Source: Moniliella sp. 'wahieum'
Taxonomy: Eukaryota; Basidiomycota; Moniliellomycetes; Moniliellales; Moniliellaceae
Assembly: GCA_003971905.1 (NCBI GenBank)
Contig: RSEE01000007.1
Coordinates: 434,001 to 498,000, forward strand
Length of the DNA: 64,000 nucleotides
Reading direction: 5' to 3'
The notes under the pieces were generated by a model. It saw only the letters and a program-made list of their open reading frames with translations, did not search any database and had not been told where the DNA came from. The stretch's first letter is position 1; every line of letters begins with the position of its first letter. A program made the translations under genes and the position numbers. Shown here piece by piece: positions 31,077 through 42,514 of the stretch.

Positions 31077-33734
31077 GGGGCATACCGGCGTGACCCTCTC
31101 CAGGTGCCCTGCGAACTTCCTTTGCCCATGTCAAAAGCCGGGGGGCAGCGTTGCCGGGCAGCAGAGCCAGTGTTGATTGCGCGCCACTTCATGTTGGAGG
31201 GATCTCCAATCCCTCTCAGCTTCGATCGAGGCAGCTCTACCCCTGGAAGGAGGGCGGCACGGTGGACAAATTGGGCTGTAGGTAGCGTATACCGCCCGGA
31301 AATCGACTGATCTTTCGCCACGTCCGGAAGAGCGGGGTAGTCGGTGAAGGGGCTAGAAATGTTGCTGCTCGGACTGCAAGTTGGGTCGGCCTCGACATGC
31401 CCATGGATGAAGGGAAGTTTGTGCGTGTTAATTTCCACACCAGTGGTTGTAGCCTTGCTTGCATAAAGAGCGGCAAGGTCGGCGTACACTGTGCATGACG
31501 GGCCAACGAAAAGGTAGTCATGGCCGAATTCATTCCGTCTTTTTTCATCAGGAGTAAGGAGCGGGGTACGCGCCTCCATAGCCTTGAGTAACCGGGTCTG
31601 GTCGATGAACGGGAGAAGCGCAACACCCTGCCAAGCATGCCTCTTACCATGCATGTCAACCTGGAAATCGACAGGATAAAAGTCATATATCTCGCTCCTT
31701 GGTTCCGTCATCAGCGTGTGGTAGACTTTTGGGATGATCGCGCGGGACGCAGCGGGGAGGACGCCCATTAACTGCTCGTATGGATGGAACGGCTGGTCCT
31801 TCTCAAAGATCCCATTCACCGCCTTCATATCAAGTGTTGCCATATCTTTCGCGTATGGAGCAAAGTGATAAGGATAGTACCAACGCCACGAGGGACACCC
31901 CTGGTAGTAGTACTTTAACACCCAGCACAGACCCTCAACGTAGTGTCGTCCCACTTCCAGCTTGGAGTTTTGGTCATCAAATGCAATCCCAAATTTGTCC
32001 TTGAAGTACTGCTCACGCGCGGTGCCGACACGCGTCTCGATAGACGTGTTGGAAACACGGTAGTTCTCCAGCAGAACTTCCTTGATGTCTTCTTCCTTAT
32101 CAGAGCACGAACACAATGTATCCTTTTCATCCACATCAGTATCATTGGTCTCGTCGGTGTGATGAACACCCTTCTGCCTCGCCGACCATGAGGGTGAGCT
32201 GTGCTTGGAATCGGAATAGGAAACTTTCCCTTTCGTCTCCATCTGCAAATCACCGTGAAGCTCCGATTCCTTTTGAATCATAGATTGGTTAGACTCCCTT
32301 TTGACTTTGGGCTCCTCAGTAATATAGCATGGTTGCGTTTGACGGATGGATTTGGGAGCATCCTTGAGAGACTTTATCGGGTCCATATCCCACTGCTTAT
32401 GTCCGCGTGCTGTGTTTTTTTTGCGCTCAATCAGCTCACCCTCCTCGGAGGCGATTCCGCAGAGAATCTGATGTACAGCTTCGAGGTTAACTTCGCCCCC
32501 ATCCGTCAAATAATCCGTCATGTGCGGCAGCTCTTGCCGCCAAATCCGCATTAGAAGATCGATGGCGCCCTCACGGATGTCCAAGGCAGGCACATGAGGG
32601 AGGAAATCGTTTCCGACTAGGAACAGGAGAAAGACCCAGTCATCAATTGCGCGCTCGGGGTTGTAGTCGAACTTAAACTCGGGTACATGGAGTTCGACAA
32701 TCAAGTATTCCCGCAGCACTGCTACATCAAGGAACACAAATGGTTTCTTTCCAGATTCAGCAAGGAGTTCCTCTGGTGGGTCAGGAAGATCAGGGCGAGT
32801 GCGACAAGCGCGAGCTAGATTCCCTTTTTTGCCGCACTTGGCGCAGCCGCGGCTGCGCCTGACTTGATCAAACACGTCCTCACGCAACACCTTGAAGTGC
32901 GGCTCGTGGGTCGCAAGGGAGAGGATGATCAAATCTGCATCCATACCGTAAATGACGTGGCGGGTGTTGGGGTCGTAGTCAGGGAAGGTGCGTTGTCGTC
33001 GGACAAAGTCCATGATCTTGTGCTCTCCTTCTCCTGGGACAGAAGCGTCAGAAAGGATGACAGTAAGATATTTCCACCCCGGGTCCTCATTGATCTTCTT
33101 GGCCACCCAGTAGCGGAGAGACTGAGTAAGCAGATCCATAAACGGCGTACCGGGGGTAATTGAGTTCGAGTCCCAGGACGTCTTGGTAAGCTTGGCCAGT
33201 TCCTCGTCAGGGATGGGCACCCCTGTGGCCCGGAGGTTGGCCACCTTGGCAGCGTTCTCCACCCGGGTTTTCCCTGCCTCTGACGCGGCCCGGAAACGAC
33301 GCGCGCGCTGTTGGTTCATTTTGGCGCGAGGTGCAACACCGTCAATCGCCATCAACAGCAGACGGCGCGGGTGGATCATGTTGACAACCCGCTCCGTGTA
33401 AAGCAGCACCTCCGCCAGCATGTCCTCTTCCGTCGCGGGGACAGGACGGCCTTCAGGAGGATGGGCACAAGGATGCACAATGCCATTCATGTCAAGGTAC
33501 AGACAATCAAATTCCTCTCCGTTTGGGTTGGATCCGCTCATGTCAACCCCCAGCCGCGCGTTACGTCGGCCCTCCTCCCCGGCGCCGATTACGAATGGAT
33601 CCTCCTCTTCCTCGACGACTTGTTGGACGATGTTGGGATACCGCCGTGTCAGCCAGTGAAAAAGAGCAGGAACACCCTTTTACAGAGACAGTTAGCATAG
33701 TCCGGGTGCCCAGCAGCGGGTAGCCACGCACCAT
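31073..33734 (-). CDS. RAT1: 5'-3' exoribonuclease Rat1/Xrn2
   Basis: Nuclear 5'-to-3' exoribonuclease involved in transcription termination and rRNA/snoRNA processing. The exon from 33676 to 31073 is one uninterrupted frame. It begins GVPALFHWLTRRYPNIVQQV, the conserved Xrn N-terminus, followed by YLDMNGIVHPC, AIDGVAPRAKMNQQRARRFR, the acidic catalytic segments ILSDASVPGEGEHKIMDFVR and YGMDADLIILSLATHEP, and FLVGNDFLPHVPALDIREGA. A zinc knuckle (CAKCGKKGNLARAC) separates Rat1/Xrn2 from cytoplasmic Xrn1. The family start Met must come from a 3-nt exon: ATG at 33734-33732, an intron 33731-33677 with GTGCGT donor, CTAAC branch and AAAAG acceptor, then GGT. Total about 868 residues, shorter than the usual roughly 1000, with a short C-terminal tail and a low-complexity insert near the middle. 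Confidence 0.95.
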
Positions 33735-34196
33735 TTTGTGGCGTGTTGGTGGTGGTGGGGGCAATGCTCGATGCTGGCCCGGATCCATTCCTGTCTGTAA
33801 GGAGCTGTGGCGGTGTTGGGGTGTTGGGCCTACTTTAGACTTCTCACGCGTTTCATGTGATGCATTGCTACCAGAGTGGCCTCTGGGGCTGAAATATTGA
33901 ATGTGGATGATGCATGACGCGTGACGCGTGACGTGCTGCTGGTTGCCTCCTCGATCGGCTGTGGGTCGGCCAGCAGGGCAGGAACTGAGTGTCGAGGATT
34001 CATATTCATCGATCATTGATCGATGATCAATCCATCGACCCTCCTGCGGGCGATTGTATTTTCCAGGGGCCAGCGCGATCAACGTAACGTCACACCAGCC
34101 TCATCAACTACCCTCGAGCCCCGCCCGTTTTCCCACCCACATTCGTCTCCTCGTCCACCTCCTCGCCTCTGCCGGCCAGCCCGACCCAAGCCAGCC
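33735..34196. other. Divergent promoter region between RAT1 and the CSC1-like gene
   Basis: Contains the mixed heptamer array at 33910-33930 and a run of overlapping ATCGATC/GATCAAT palindromes near 34008-34033. No coding region. Confidence 0.5.
33910..33930. repeat. Mixed heptamers: ATGCATG then ACGCGTG x2
   Basis: Three perfect abutting heptamers with two different palindromic cores, followed by a degenerate ACGTGCT unit that creates a TGACGTG word. Confidence 0.95.
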
Positions 34197-36976
34197 ATGT
34201 CCGATGGCCGCCTCCCTCCCGGAAGCGACCCGCGGCATCCGATGCCTGCGCATTGGCTGTCGACCCAGATGACTACGTCAGGGCGCTGGGCCTGGCCGCC
34301 TTGCTGGCCTTTGTCCTGGTGCGCCCCCGCTTGCCTTCCTTCTACACCCCGGCGCCTGCCGTGCCTTCCTCTTGGCTCGGCAGCAGTGTGCTATTTGGCT
34401 GGGCCCGCCCGCTGTACGCTATCGACGAGCGCAAGCACGCGGCTGCCGTCGGCATCGATGGCCTCGTCCTCCTTGACTTTATCCGCACGGCTGCCTACAT
34501 CTTCCTCGGACTCAGTCTCTGGTCCGTGGCCGTGACGATGCCAACCAACTGGCTCAAGTTTGGCACCATTGACGGCGTACCACCAGAGCAGGATACGAAT
34601 GGAACCTTTGTTCCCCCCGTGCTCCGGTATGATGGCCCTCTTCCCATCAAGCCGCAGCCGGACATGCCTGCCCCGCAACGATTCACTATTATTCATGTCG
34701 TGACCGAGGTTGTCTTCACCGTGTTTGTGCTGGCCTTTCTTTTTCGCGCCAGCCGGAGGTGAGTCGCACACAACAGATCTACAATGTGCGCATAGCTACT
34801 AAGGGAGCTAGAATCGCCACCCTGCCCGGCCGCACGGTCGAAATTCGACAAATCCCTCGGGCATCATATAATGCCATTGCTCTCCGCAGCACTCTGTCCC
34901 AAATGGGGTTCCATTTGGACCACCTTTCCTTCGTTCGTGACCCCACTCATCTCCAAATTGCCCTCGCTCAGCGAGCTCTTGCCAAAATTCTGCTGGAGTC
35001 GGCGTGGAAAGGATTTTTGCTTGACCGGTATGCGGCGGATTCACTTGGGCCCCATCCCGGTCCCGCGGTGAGGGACCGCAGCTACAACCCTGACTCCATC
35101 CTCCAAGCCATTCAGCGGGATTGGGACAACTATATAATGGAGTACAGGGACGTTGAATCGGCCCCTCGATCGATCGCAGAAGAGGCGGAGCCGCTACTGA
35201 CAGGAGATGCCAGCCCGAACGAGCCCGAGGCTCAAGCTGACTCGGGAGCGGCTTCACCTAGCCCTGGCTCTAGCCTCGGCAACACACCGGGGACTGACGC
35301 ATTGCTTCATCTCCTTTCAGAACCGCTGTATGTATCGCGCCGCCGGCCATGGGGGAGGGCGGTGTGGTGGAACATCATGTCGCCATCGGTCGACGAGCTT
35401 CCACATCTCCAACTTCTCTTCTTTCAGGCTCATCATAAGGTTTTGAGGGAAAGGCTGAGGATGCAAGATCCGGTTCCCGTTTTGTCACCTACGACACGGG
35501 AGAAGCGCAAGGCCGGTACAGGTGTTGCGTTCGTTACGCTCGCGTCTGCGTCCGAAGCCCAAATCCTGGCACAAACCCTCTATGCGGAGGAACCTGGAAC
35601 CTTTCTTACTCGTCTTGCCTCTGGTCCGGGGGAAGTGGTGTGGCCCAACGCGAATATGGGCCTCATCTCAGAACAATTGCGAAGCCATTTTGTCTCGTTC
35701 CTCGTCTTTCTCATTTTGGTCTTCTACATCCCCCCGTTGTTCGCCCTGCTCTCGCTTGTGTCGGACGTACCCCTAGATAAGTACATCCCGGGTCTGTCAG
35801 AGTTCCTGAAACAGCATCCTCAGCTGCAGGCACTGTTCCAAAACGCATTGCCCTCACTTGTTCTTGTCTCATGGAACGCCATGCTTCCCACCCTCTTCGA
35901 GAGCTTGGCCTACATTCAAGGCGCACGGGACAGTGCCCAAGTCCAACTCACGATCCTCCACCGCTATTATAACTACCTGCTTGTTTCGGTCGTTTTTATT
36001 GCTCTGATTACTGTATCAATGTGGGCGCTGGTCCAAGAGGTGGCAGAGAATCCAGCGGGCTTCCTGTCCCACCTCGGCGCGGTCCTGCCCATTGCACGCA
36101 ACTTTTCCACATCGTATGTGATCTTGCAAGCGTTTGGATTGGTACCGCTGCAACTACTTTGTCTGCCCACTGCCTTTCGCGCGCTCTGGACCAAGCTTAC
36201 TTCGGGTGATGCGGGTCGTACAAGGGAGCCATTGCTCCCTGGGACGATTTATCCGCAGATCTTAATCGTGTTTACGCTGGCGCTCTTGTACGCGAATGTG
36301 GCGCCGCGGATTACCGTTTTTGCCTTGGTATACTTTACACTGCTCTATGCAGTGGTAAAATACAAGTTGCTCTTTATGCATGCCTCGGCAGCCTCCAATA
36401 CTGCCCTTGGCCCCACCCCCGCTGCGCGCGGCCATGGACGAAGACAATGCGGCCGCTCTCCTTGAGGAGAACGATGACGTCGGGGAGCTTGATCTGTTGG
36501 CGGAGGCTCGGGCATGGTCCACGGGTGCCGGACAGGTGCACGTGATGGCGGTGGGACGGTGTGTAGGGGCGCTACTGCTGTACCAAGTGTTTCAACTGTC
36601 GCAGGTGGTGGTACGGAAGCAAACGCTTTTGGCGCTGCTGCATATCCCCCTCCTCGTGGGCACGGCATTGGCATGGAACTATCTCTCCCAGCTTGTTTCG
36701 CCTTCGGAACGGTTCACCAACATTGCGTCTCTCCGGCAAGCGGAGGCCGAGCAACTGGGTAGCACTCCGCCTCGCGTGGGGAAGAGACGCCAGCAGAAGC
36801 CCGTGAGAACTATACCTTCCGCCTCTACCGCCATCCAGCGCTTGAGGAGTCTCCCGCACTTCCACCCATTTGGCTGCCCAAGCCCAAGAACGCTTAAGTA
36901 CATCCTTGGATTCCTGACTGTTGGTGTGCTGCTAAATATCGGCAGGTGGATAGGAAATAGACTGCCCTCGACCTGA
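34197..36976 (+). CDS. CSC1/OSCA/TMEM63-family cation channel (frame broken)
   Basis: Membrane channel of the hyperosmolality- or mechanically gated calcium-permeable family (PF02714/DUF221 type). The frame at 34253-34762 holds the N-terminal helix (ALGLAALLAFVLVRPRLPSF) and the family motif LFGWARPLYAIDER, then VGIDGLVLLDFIRTAAYIFL. A frame change at 34755 leads into the RNA-recognition-like cytosolic loop (GRTVEIRQIPR, LLESAWKGFLLDRY, GVAFVTLASASEAQI) and the pore helices (LVFLILVFYIPPLFALLSLV, LPSLVLVSWNAMLPTLFESL, HRYYNYLLVSVVFIALITV, VFTLALLYANVAPRITVFAL). A last shift near 36420 joins VKYKLLFMH to the terminal helices ending at 36976. The start at 34197 (MSDGRLPPGS) needs one more frame change near 34258. 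The shifts look like sequence errors because both sides match the family. Confidence 0.88.
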
Positions 36977-37218
36977 GCTAGTAAACAAGAGAACCTATCT
37001 CCGTTCCCACTGGGCCTAAAAGGGTGTGTGGACACCCACCGGGTACAGATTATTCCTCCCGGATCCCGTTCCCGGTCCGACGAGTTCCACCCTTTCTTTT
37101 CTTCCGTTTGTTTTCACCTTCTGTCTGCATCTGCATCCATACAAAAAGTAGTCGGTCGTTGTTGGCTTTGGCGTTGCTTGACATAGCAGGGACTACCAAG
37201 GTACGAATACAAAAAAGC
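36977..37218. other. Intergenic 3' region
   Basis: Spacer between the CSC1-like gene and tRNA-Asn. Nothing recognisable. Confidence 0.4.
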
Positions 37219-37315
37219 GTTCCATGTTGGGCTCGAACCAACGACCTCCCGATGTCCGAAGACATAGGCCGTCTCTTTAACAGTCGGACGCTCTAGCCAA
37301 CTGAGCTAATGGAAC
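37219..37315 (-). tRNA. tRNA-Asn (GTT) with a 24-nt intron
   Basis: The minus strand folds as a full cloverleaf: acceptor GTTCCAT with ATGGAAC, D arm GCTC/GAGC, anticodon loop CTGTTA-A with anticodon GTT, anticodon stem TCCGA with TCGGG, variable loop AGGTC, and T arm GTTGG-TTCGAGC-CCAAC. The intron of about 24 nt sits after position 37, the canonical place. No CCA is encoded, as expected for a nuclear tRNA. Confidence 0.95.
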
Positions 37316-37683
37316 AAGTTACTTTCAAGAGTTCATCGGTGACATTCGCCTAGCCGGGCGGGAGAGTTCTGTTTGTAATGTGCCGCGGAACAGGGAACTC
37401 TCCGACCAGCGCCAGGCAATTTACAGGATAGCTAGCTGGCCAGTCGATCGGTCACAGAGAGCGGGAACGAGGTTACGAGTGAAGGGAAGAGCGGAGTGGG
37501 GGCGAAGAGACAGGACACCAACTGCAGAGAAGGACAGGAAAGGTGGGCGCGCGCGCAGCGCGAGCTATGGCATGAACTGTGGCCCTAGTGCCCCTGAGCC
37601 ATGACATGCCCTGCAGACATTGTTTGAAGACTTGTAGCTCACCATTCAAGTTTTGTCCGAAGGTGCTTTGCAGCTCATCTGAG

Positions 37684-37715
37684 CTCAGCCTGAGCGCTCA
37701 GCCTGAGCGCTCAGC
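37684..37715. repeat. AGCGCTC-AGCCTG tandem palindromes
   Basis: Two AGCGCTC units and flanking GCTCAG arms spaced by CAGCCTG, with a 13-base period. It can fold on itself. Confidence 0.85.
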
Positions 37716-38270
37716 AGATCGCACCCAAGTCGGAGACTCTATTATAGCCGCCTGATCCCGTGGGTTCTCTGTGTAAACAATGTTCCGAAGCCGAACTCGA
37801 GCACTCATGGAACGATGCCTCAAGCTGCGGCCCCACCCCATCCTGGTGCTTCGTAGGGCATCCTAGTAGGCTAATCGTGAGCGACAAACTATCTTCTCCT
37901 GAGGCCAAGCAAAATTATGCAAAAACGTTGGGGGATCTCTGACAGAATGCCCCCGCAATATATCCAACACCCACAGCCCTTTGGGGGTCTGCCCTGCTGG
38001 CCTCTGTGCCACGATGCATCACTGGCATGGCTAGTGACTCGGCGTAGTAAGTTTCGTAATGACTATAGCGAGGGAGGGCGGCGGATGGCAATGTGCACGA
38101 GAAAAGAGGAGCTTGGGCCACACTGTAGGTGCTGCCAACAGATTTGCCAGTTGGTGCTGGACATTGGTGCGGTCGTGTAGCAACCCCACCAACGAACCGC
38201 TGCTGGCTGACGGGTGTGTGACGGGTGGGCATGGCGCCAGTGGCGAGCGGCGGCGGGCAGCATCAGCCGA

Positions 38271-38305
38271 GTTGAACGTTCGTTGAACTCAGTCCAACGT
38301 TCAAG
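38271..38305. repeat. TTGAACGTT/AACGTTCAA palindromic words
   Basis: Two AACGTTC cores with flanking GTTGAA arms, about 440 bases upstream of the LisH gene start. Same word class as 15186-15212 and 50380-50465. Confidence 0.7.
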
Positions 38306-38740
38306 TTGAAGGCGGAGTCGGACTGCAATTTGAAACAAGCCCATCCACCGCCGCCGACGACAGGCGACGGCTGGCTGGCGTCCAGAAGCGGCGAGGCGGA
38401 TCGGATGCATGCATGATGCCTGGGGCTGATGCCTGATGCCTGATGCAATGCCTTGGGGTGCGTCACCGGTCACGCATCTGCCTGTGCGTACTGGTACTGA
38501 CGTACTGAGTACGCAACTGTCGAGTACTCGTACTGACACTGCTGACTGACGTACAGATGCACCAATGTCGTATGGGCCTGAGCCTGTCTGAGTTCCAGGC
38601 TTCCTCCGCCAACACAGAATCACACGCGCTCCGCCACATCCTTCTCCTCCGTCCCCACCGCCATCGGCTGCCATCCTCCCATCGCCCATCCCCATCTCCT
38701 CGGGCGCCCTCCCGCCCCCGCCCCCGCCCCGCCCACGACC

Positions 38741-41709
38741 ATGCCCAGCATGGCCCACAGCCCAGCATCCGGCATGAAAATCGGTGTCGGTCTCTCCCCT
38801 GCCCCCAATGGCGCTGTCTCCAGGACCCCTGCTCCGCCTCCGCCTCCTCCCATTGCCCCTTCCTCTGCATCCGACCCGCCCTCCTTCACCCCTCACCCCG
38901 GCACGTGGGGGCCTGAAGCCGAGACCCTCGACTTGTACGTCTGGGACTACTGCACTCGCCGTGGCTACCATTCTGCCGCCCGTGCCTTGGCCCAGGACGC
39001 AGGTCTTGACCCCCACCCGTCCATACCGCTCAAAACCCCCCAGGGTCTTCTGTTTGAGTACGTGCACTGCCTGGCCTCCGCGCACGCAACACTGACATGC
39101 TCGCCGCACCAGATACTGGTCTCTTTTGGGATCTCTTCAACGCCCGAAGCGGACGCGGCAGTCCCAGCGCCCGGGCCTACCAGCAGGCACTAGATGAACG
39201 CACATATGCTGGCTACCAGAGATCGCTCCAACGGTACAGATCCGATGCGTCAACCTCCACCTCGACCGCCCCTGAGCAATTGCATTTGATGGCATCGTCC
39301 GCGGACACGCGACCACTGGTACTGTTCCTGCTCAAGCGGGAGCAGGCTGGGTCTCCTCTATGCCTGTTACCGAACCCCAACTTGGGGGCGTATACCAGGG
39401 ATCTCATCAGTCTGCTAATGGGCCGAATCAGGTGTCGGTCTCCCAAAACGGTGTGGCGGGCCCCATGCCGATTTCTAACAGCCAATCTAGCGGCTCTGGC
39501 CGCCATCCAGTCCCCGTCCAGTCCGCAGGCCAAACCACGCTATTGCAGTCGCCCTTATCGGCTGTCCCTGACTCTTCTCTTCATCTGTCAGGCGGTCCTA
39601 CCGCCTCCGGGACACCGGCCGCTCGTAACACCACTTCCCTCTCCTCATCGCCATATGGAACGACCCAAACTGGACATCCAGCTACGCAAACATCATTGGG
39701 CGCCTCCTCTAACCCAGTGGAGCCCAGCGTGTTGAGCCATCGACCATTGAATGGCGCTGGATCAGGCCCAGGCGGGAATGGACCGACGCCGGGGGACCGA
39801 GGGCAGTCAAGGGTCTGACATGCCTTCTCCTCTCATGGCCACAATGCGGGTGATTGATGGCATGACCATTCCTGAGTTTACTGTCTGGTTGCGCCAACTG
39901 TCTCCCACCCAACAAAACTCGTTGCTGATGTCTTGCGCTCAAGCCCGGGGAATGACCCCAGCTCAAGTCCAGCGTCTCGACCCGGACAACCGTGTGGGAT
40001 TAATCGCATCACTGGGGAGCCAAAACGTCGTTCGCTTCCTCCACATGGGTCCTGGTTCAGTCGATCTACCAGGGACGGCGACAACTACGATGAGGCCTCC
40101 CAGTGAAGCTCATTCCCAGGGGACAAGCCAAGGCCCCGCTCAGTTCTACGCTGAGCTGCGCGCCCAGACCCAGGCCGAGGCGCAGGCGCGGGCCCATTCT
40201 GATGCTCAAGCTCAAGCTCAGGCGCAGCAGGCTCAGGCTCAGGCGCAGGCTCAGGCTCAAGCCCAGGCCCAGGCCCAGGCACAGGCACAGGCAGAAGCAC
40301 AGGCTCAAGCACAAGCACAAGCACAAGCCCAAGCTCAAGCTCAGGCTCAGGCTCAGGCGCAGGCTCAGGCCCAAGCCCAGCTCAAGCCCAAGCTCAGGCG
40401 CAGGCTCAGGCGCAGGCTCAGCAGGCGCAGGCTCAGCAGGCCCAAGCACAGGCTCAAGCACAGGCCCAAGCGCAGGCCCAAGCGCAGGCCAATCCCGAGC
40501 CCGAGCCCAAGCACAAGCACAAGCTCAAGCTCAAGCACAAGCCCAAGCTCAGGCTCAAGCCCAAGCTCAGGCTCAAGCTCAGGCGCAGCAGGCTCAGGCT
40601 CAGGCTCAGACCCAAGCTCAGGCTCAACAATCCCAGTCCCAAGCCCAGCAGGCGGCTCACTTGAACGCACTTCAACGTGGGGTGCCTTTGGGGCCACCTC
40701 CCCTCAGAGTGGCGAGCCCTATCACAGATGGATACCGACCCGCCACAGCTGGATCAATTCAAGGTCCTCCGCGGCCTTTGCCTCCAGGTCGCTCGATCAG
40801 TGTATCGGGCCCCTTGGATGGCTCGATCGCCCTCCCGAGAATTCGGCGGGGGGCTTGGCCCCGTTGCGGCAAGTCAGTGCTCAAGGGGAGTTGGCACAGC
40901 ACTCCCGCACCCAACTGTTGACCCAAGTCCAACGTTTGCAGGCCCAGATCAAAGCGGAGATGACTAAGGCCCAAGCTGCCTCATCTGAGCAGCAGGCCCA
41001 GCAAGCTCAGATGGCGGTGCACATGTGTAACCAACAGCTGCAACGCATCCGCGCTCTACTCGACAAGCCGATGGGGGAGGCGTTTCAAGTCCACAAGCCT
41101 CCCAACCGTCATCTCACGCATCCAGTCCTGGCGTCGGCCCGGGCATGCCCAGTTCCCAGATGAGCCCGACAGTGCAGATGAATTACCCCGGTTCGTCATC
41201 CTTACTCTCCCGCAGGTGGTCTGCCCCGCGGGGAGGGCGGAGCGCGGGGACGCAAGCCTTCTACCCGAGGTCGAAGAGCATCCAAAACGCCGCGTACCCC
41301 GCGCACAGTCAACCTACCCTAAAGACCGATTCGCCTGTTCCGGGCTCGGCGAGTTCGCATCGAGACCCGCACTCCCAGATTGAAGACCCATCCTCGCTGG
41401 TTCCCGCTCTCCAACCCCATCTGTCACACGACCTGTCCCACGTATCGCGCCCGCACCCTTCCCCATACATGTCTGAGCGCATGCCGGACCCGATGCCCAT
41501 TACTAGTGCCCCCCCGGACCCTGAAATGGGGAATGGGGCCGGAGTCTCCTCAGAGCAGCAGACCGACGTCAGGGTCTGGCCCAGGGGCTACCCTTTCCCT
41601 TCCGGCTACCGTACCTGAGGGAGACGAGGGAGAAAATTTCGAAGCCATGTTCGGCGGGTATTTTGACTTTGACAATCCCGAACTAGCCAATTTGGGCTCG
41701 GTCTTCTAA
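38741..41709 (+). CDS. LisH-domain regulator with a long Gln-Ala tract (Flo8/Som1-like)
   Basis: Probable nuclear co-regulator. From the ATG at 38741 a Pro/Ser-rich N-terminus leads to a LisH dimerisation motif, [20 protein letters not shown], followed by KTPQGLLFE. An intron near 39058-39112 (GTACGT donor, ACCAG acceptor) leads to [20 protein letters not shown], the characteristic continuation of LisH regulators such as Flo8/Som1. The junction is one base out of phase. A conserved-looking block follows at 39850-40050 ([20 protein letters not shown]), then an Ala-Gln dipeptide tract (40190-40650), then a coiled-coil-like region ([20 protein letters not shown]). The end reads through further frame changes to [19 protein letters not shown] and the stop at 41707-41709. 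The paralogue group is inferred from architecture only. Confidence 0.7.
40190..40650 (+). repeat. Gln-Ala-encoding degenerate hexanucleotide tract
   Basis: About 450 bases of CAGGCT/CAAGCT/CAGGCC units that encode alternating Gln-Ala in one frame. Codons alternate between CAG and CAA, so it is not a pure microsatellite. The tract is interrupted by frame changes (near 40380, 40500 and 40650); indels are expected in such a repeat. Confidence 0.9.
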
Positions 41710-42514
41710 GTCTGGATATGTGCGAAGATGAATGGAGGGGGGAGGGGGTTTGAATCTATGGCATTAGCTCTTGCCATATAGCAAGAGAAGACAAGGATTG
41801 CTCCTTTCCCAATGGCGCCATTCCCGTCGCCGACAATAAAAACCATCAACTATCCCTTGTGCTAGACCCATTTTCGGACCCGCTCTGAACCACCGTCGTC
41901 GCTAGGCACAAGCCCCGCTCCACGCTCGCTCCCCCTTCCTGAGTTTGTACACTAATACTATTATATCGTGTTGTTCCCCCCTCCACGTTTGTTTCCCCAT
42001 GTTCTGGTTGTGAGAATGTCCGGCAGCACAAGCGTTCATCACGGCTGTCCACTTCTCATCATCTGCTACTCTCCCCCATCAATGGCCGCACACGGCTATA
42101 CGACAGAGGTGGCCCTATTCCAGGATGGCTAGCCTCAAAACACGCATCGAATGAAGGCAATCCACGGCCTATCAATGTATGCCCACCTGCCAGTCGAACG
42201 CATATGGACCGTCCGTCCGCGCTCGAAGGGGTGTGGCCCTGGGCCAGTACGTCCCAACACGCCGGCAGCGATAGGGAGTAGGAGATGAGGACGCCAGGGC
42301 CGAGCTCACGTCCCTGGGACACCTAGGCTGGCGCCACAGGGGGAGGGCGCAGACGGCACAGGCTGAAACACTCCCAGGACTCCATTCGGGTCAGAGAGAG
42401 CTTTGGACGGTCCGGCTCTTGCGGTAAGAATGCGTAAATGGCGAACCTACTTCAGGCCAGTGCAAAGAAATCTGCCAGAACAAACCAAGCAACCCGGAAG
42501 ACATCAGCTCGGCT
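41710..42514. other. Convergent intergenic region
   Basis: 3' ends of the LisH gene (+) and UPF2 (-). Only shadow-length ORFs; nothing recognised. Confidence 0.4.

Larger units (their letters stand above)
37316..38740. other. Intergenic with many short repeats
   Basis: No gene. It holds a 13-base GCTCAG/CTGAGC repeat (37684-37715), TTGAACGTT words (38271-38305), degenerate TGATGCC/ATGCATG words (38404-38450) and GTACT/AGTAC-rich sequence (38490-38555) just upstream of the LisH gene. Confidence 0.5.

Noticed and set aside
34197-36976. Alternative call as Atg9 or another multi-span protein
   Set aside because: The LFGWARPLYAIDER motif, the RNA-recognition-like loop and the order of helices match the CSC1/OSCA/TMEM63 family, not Atg9.
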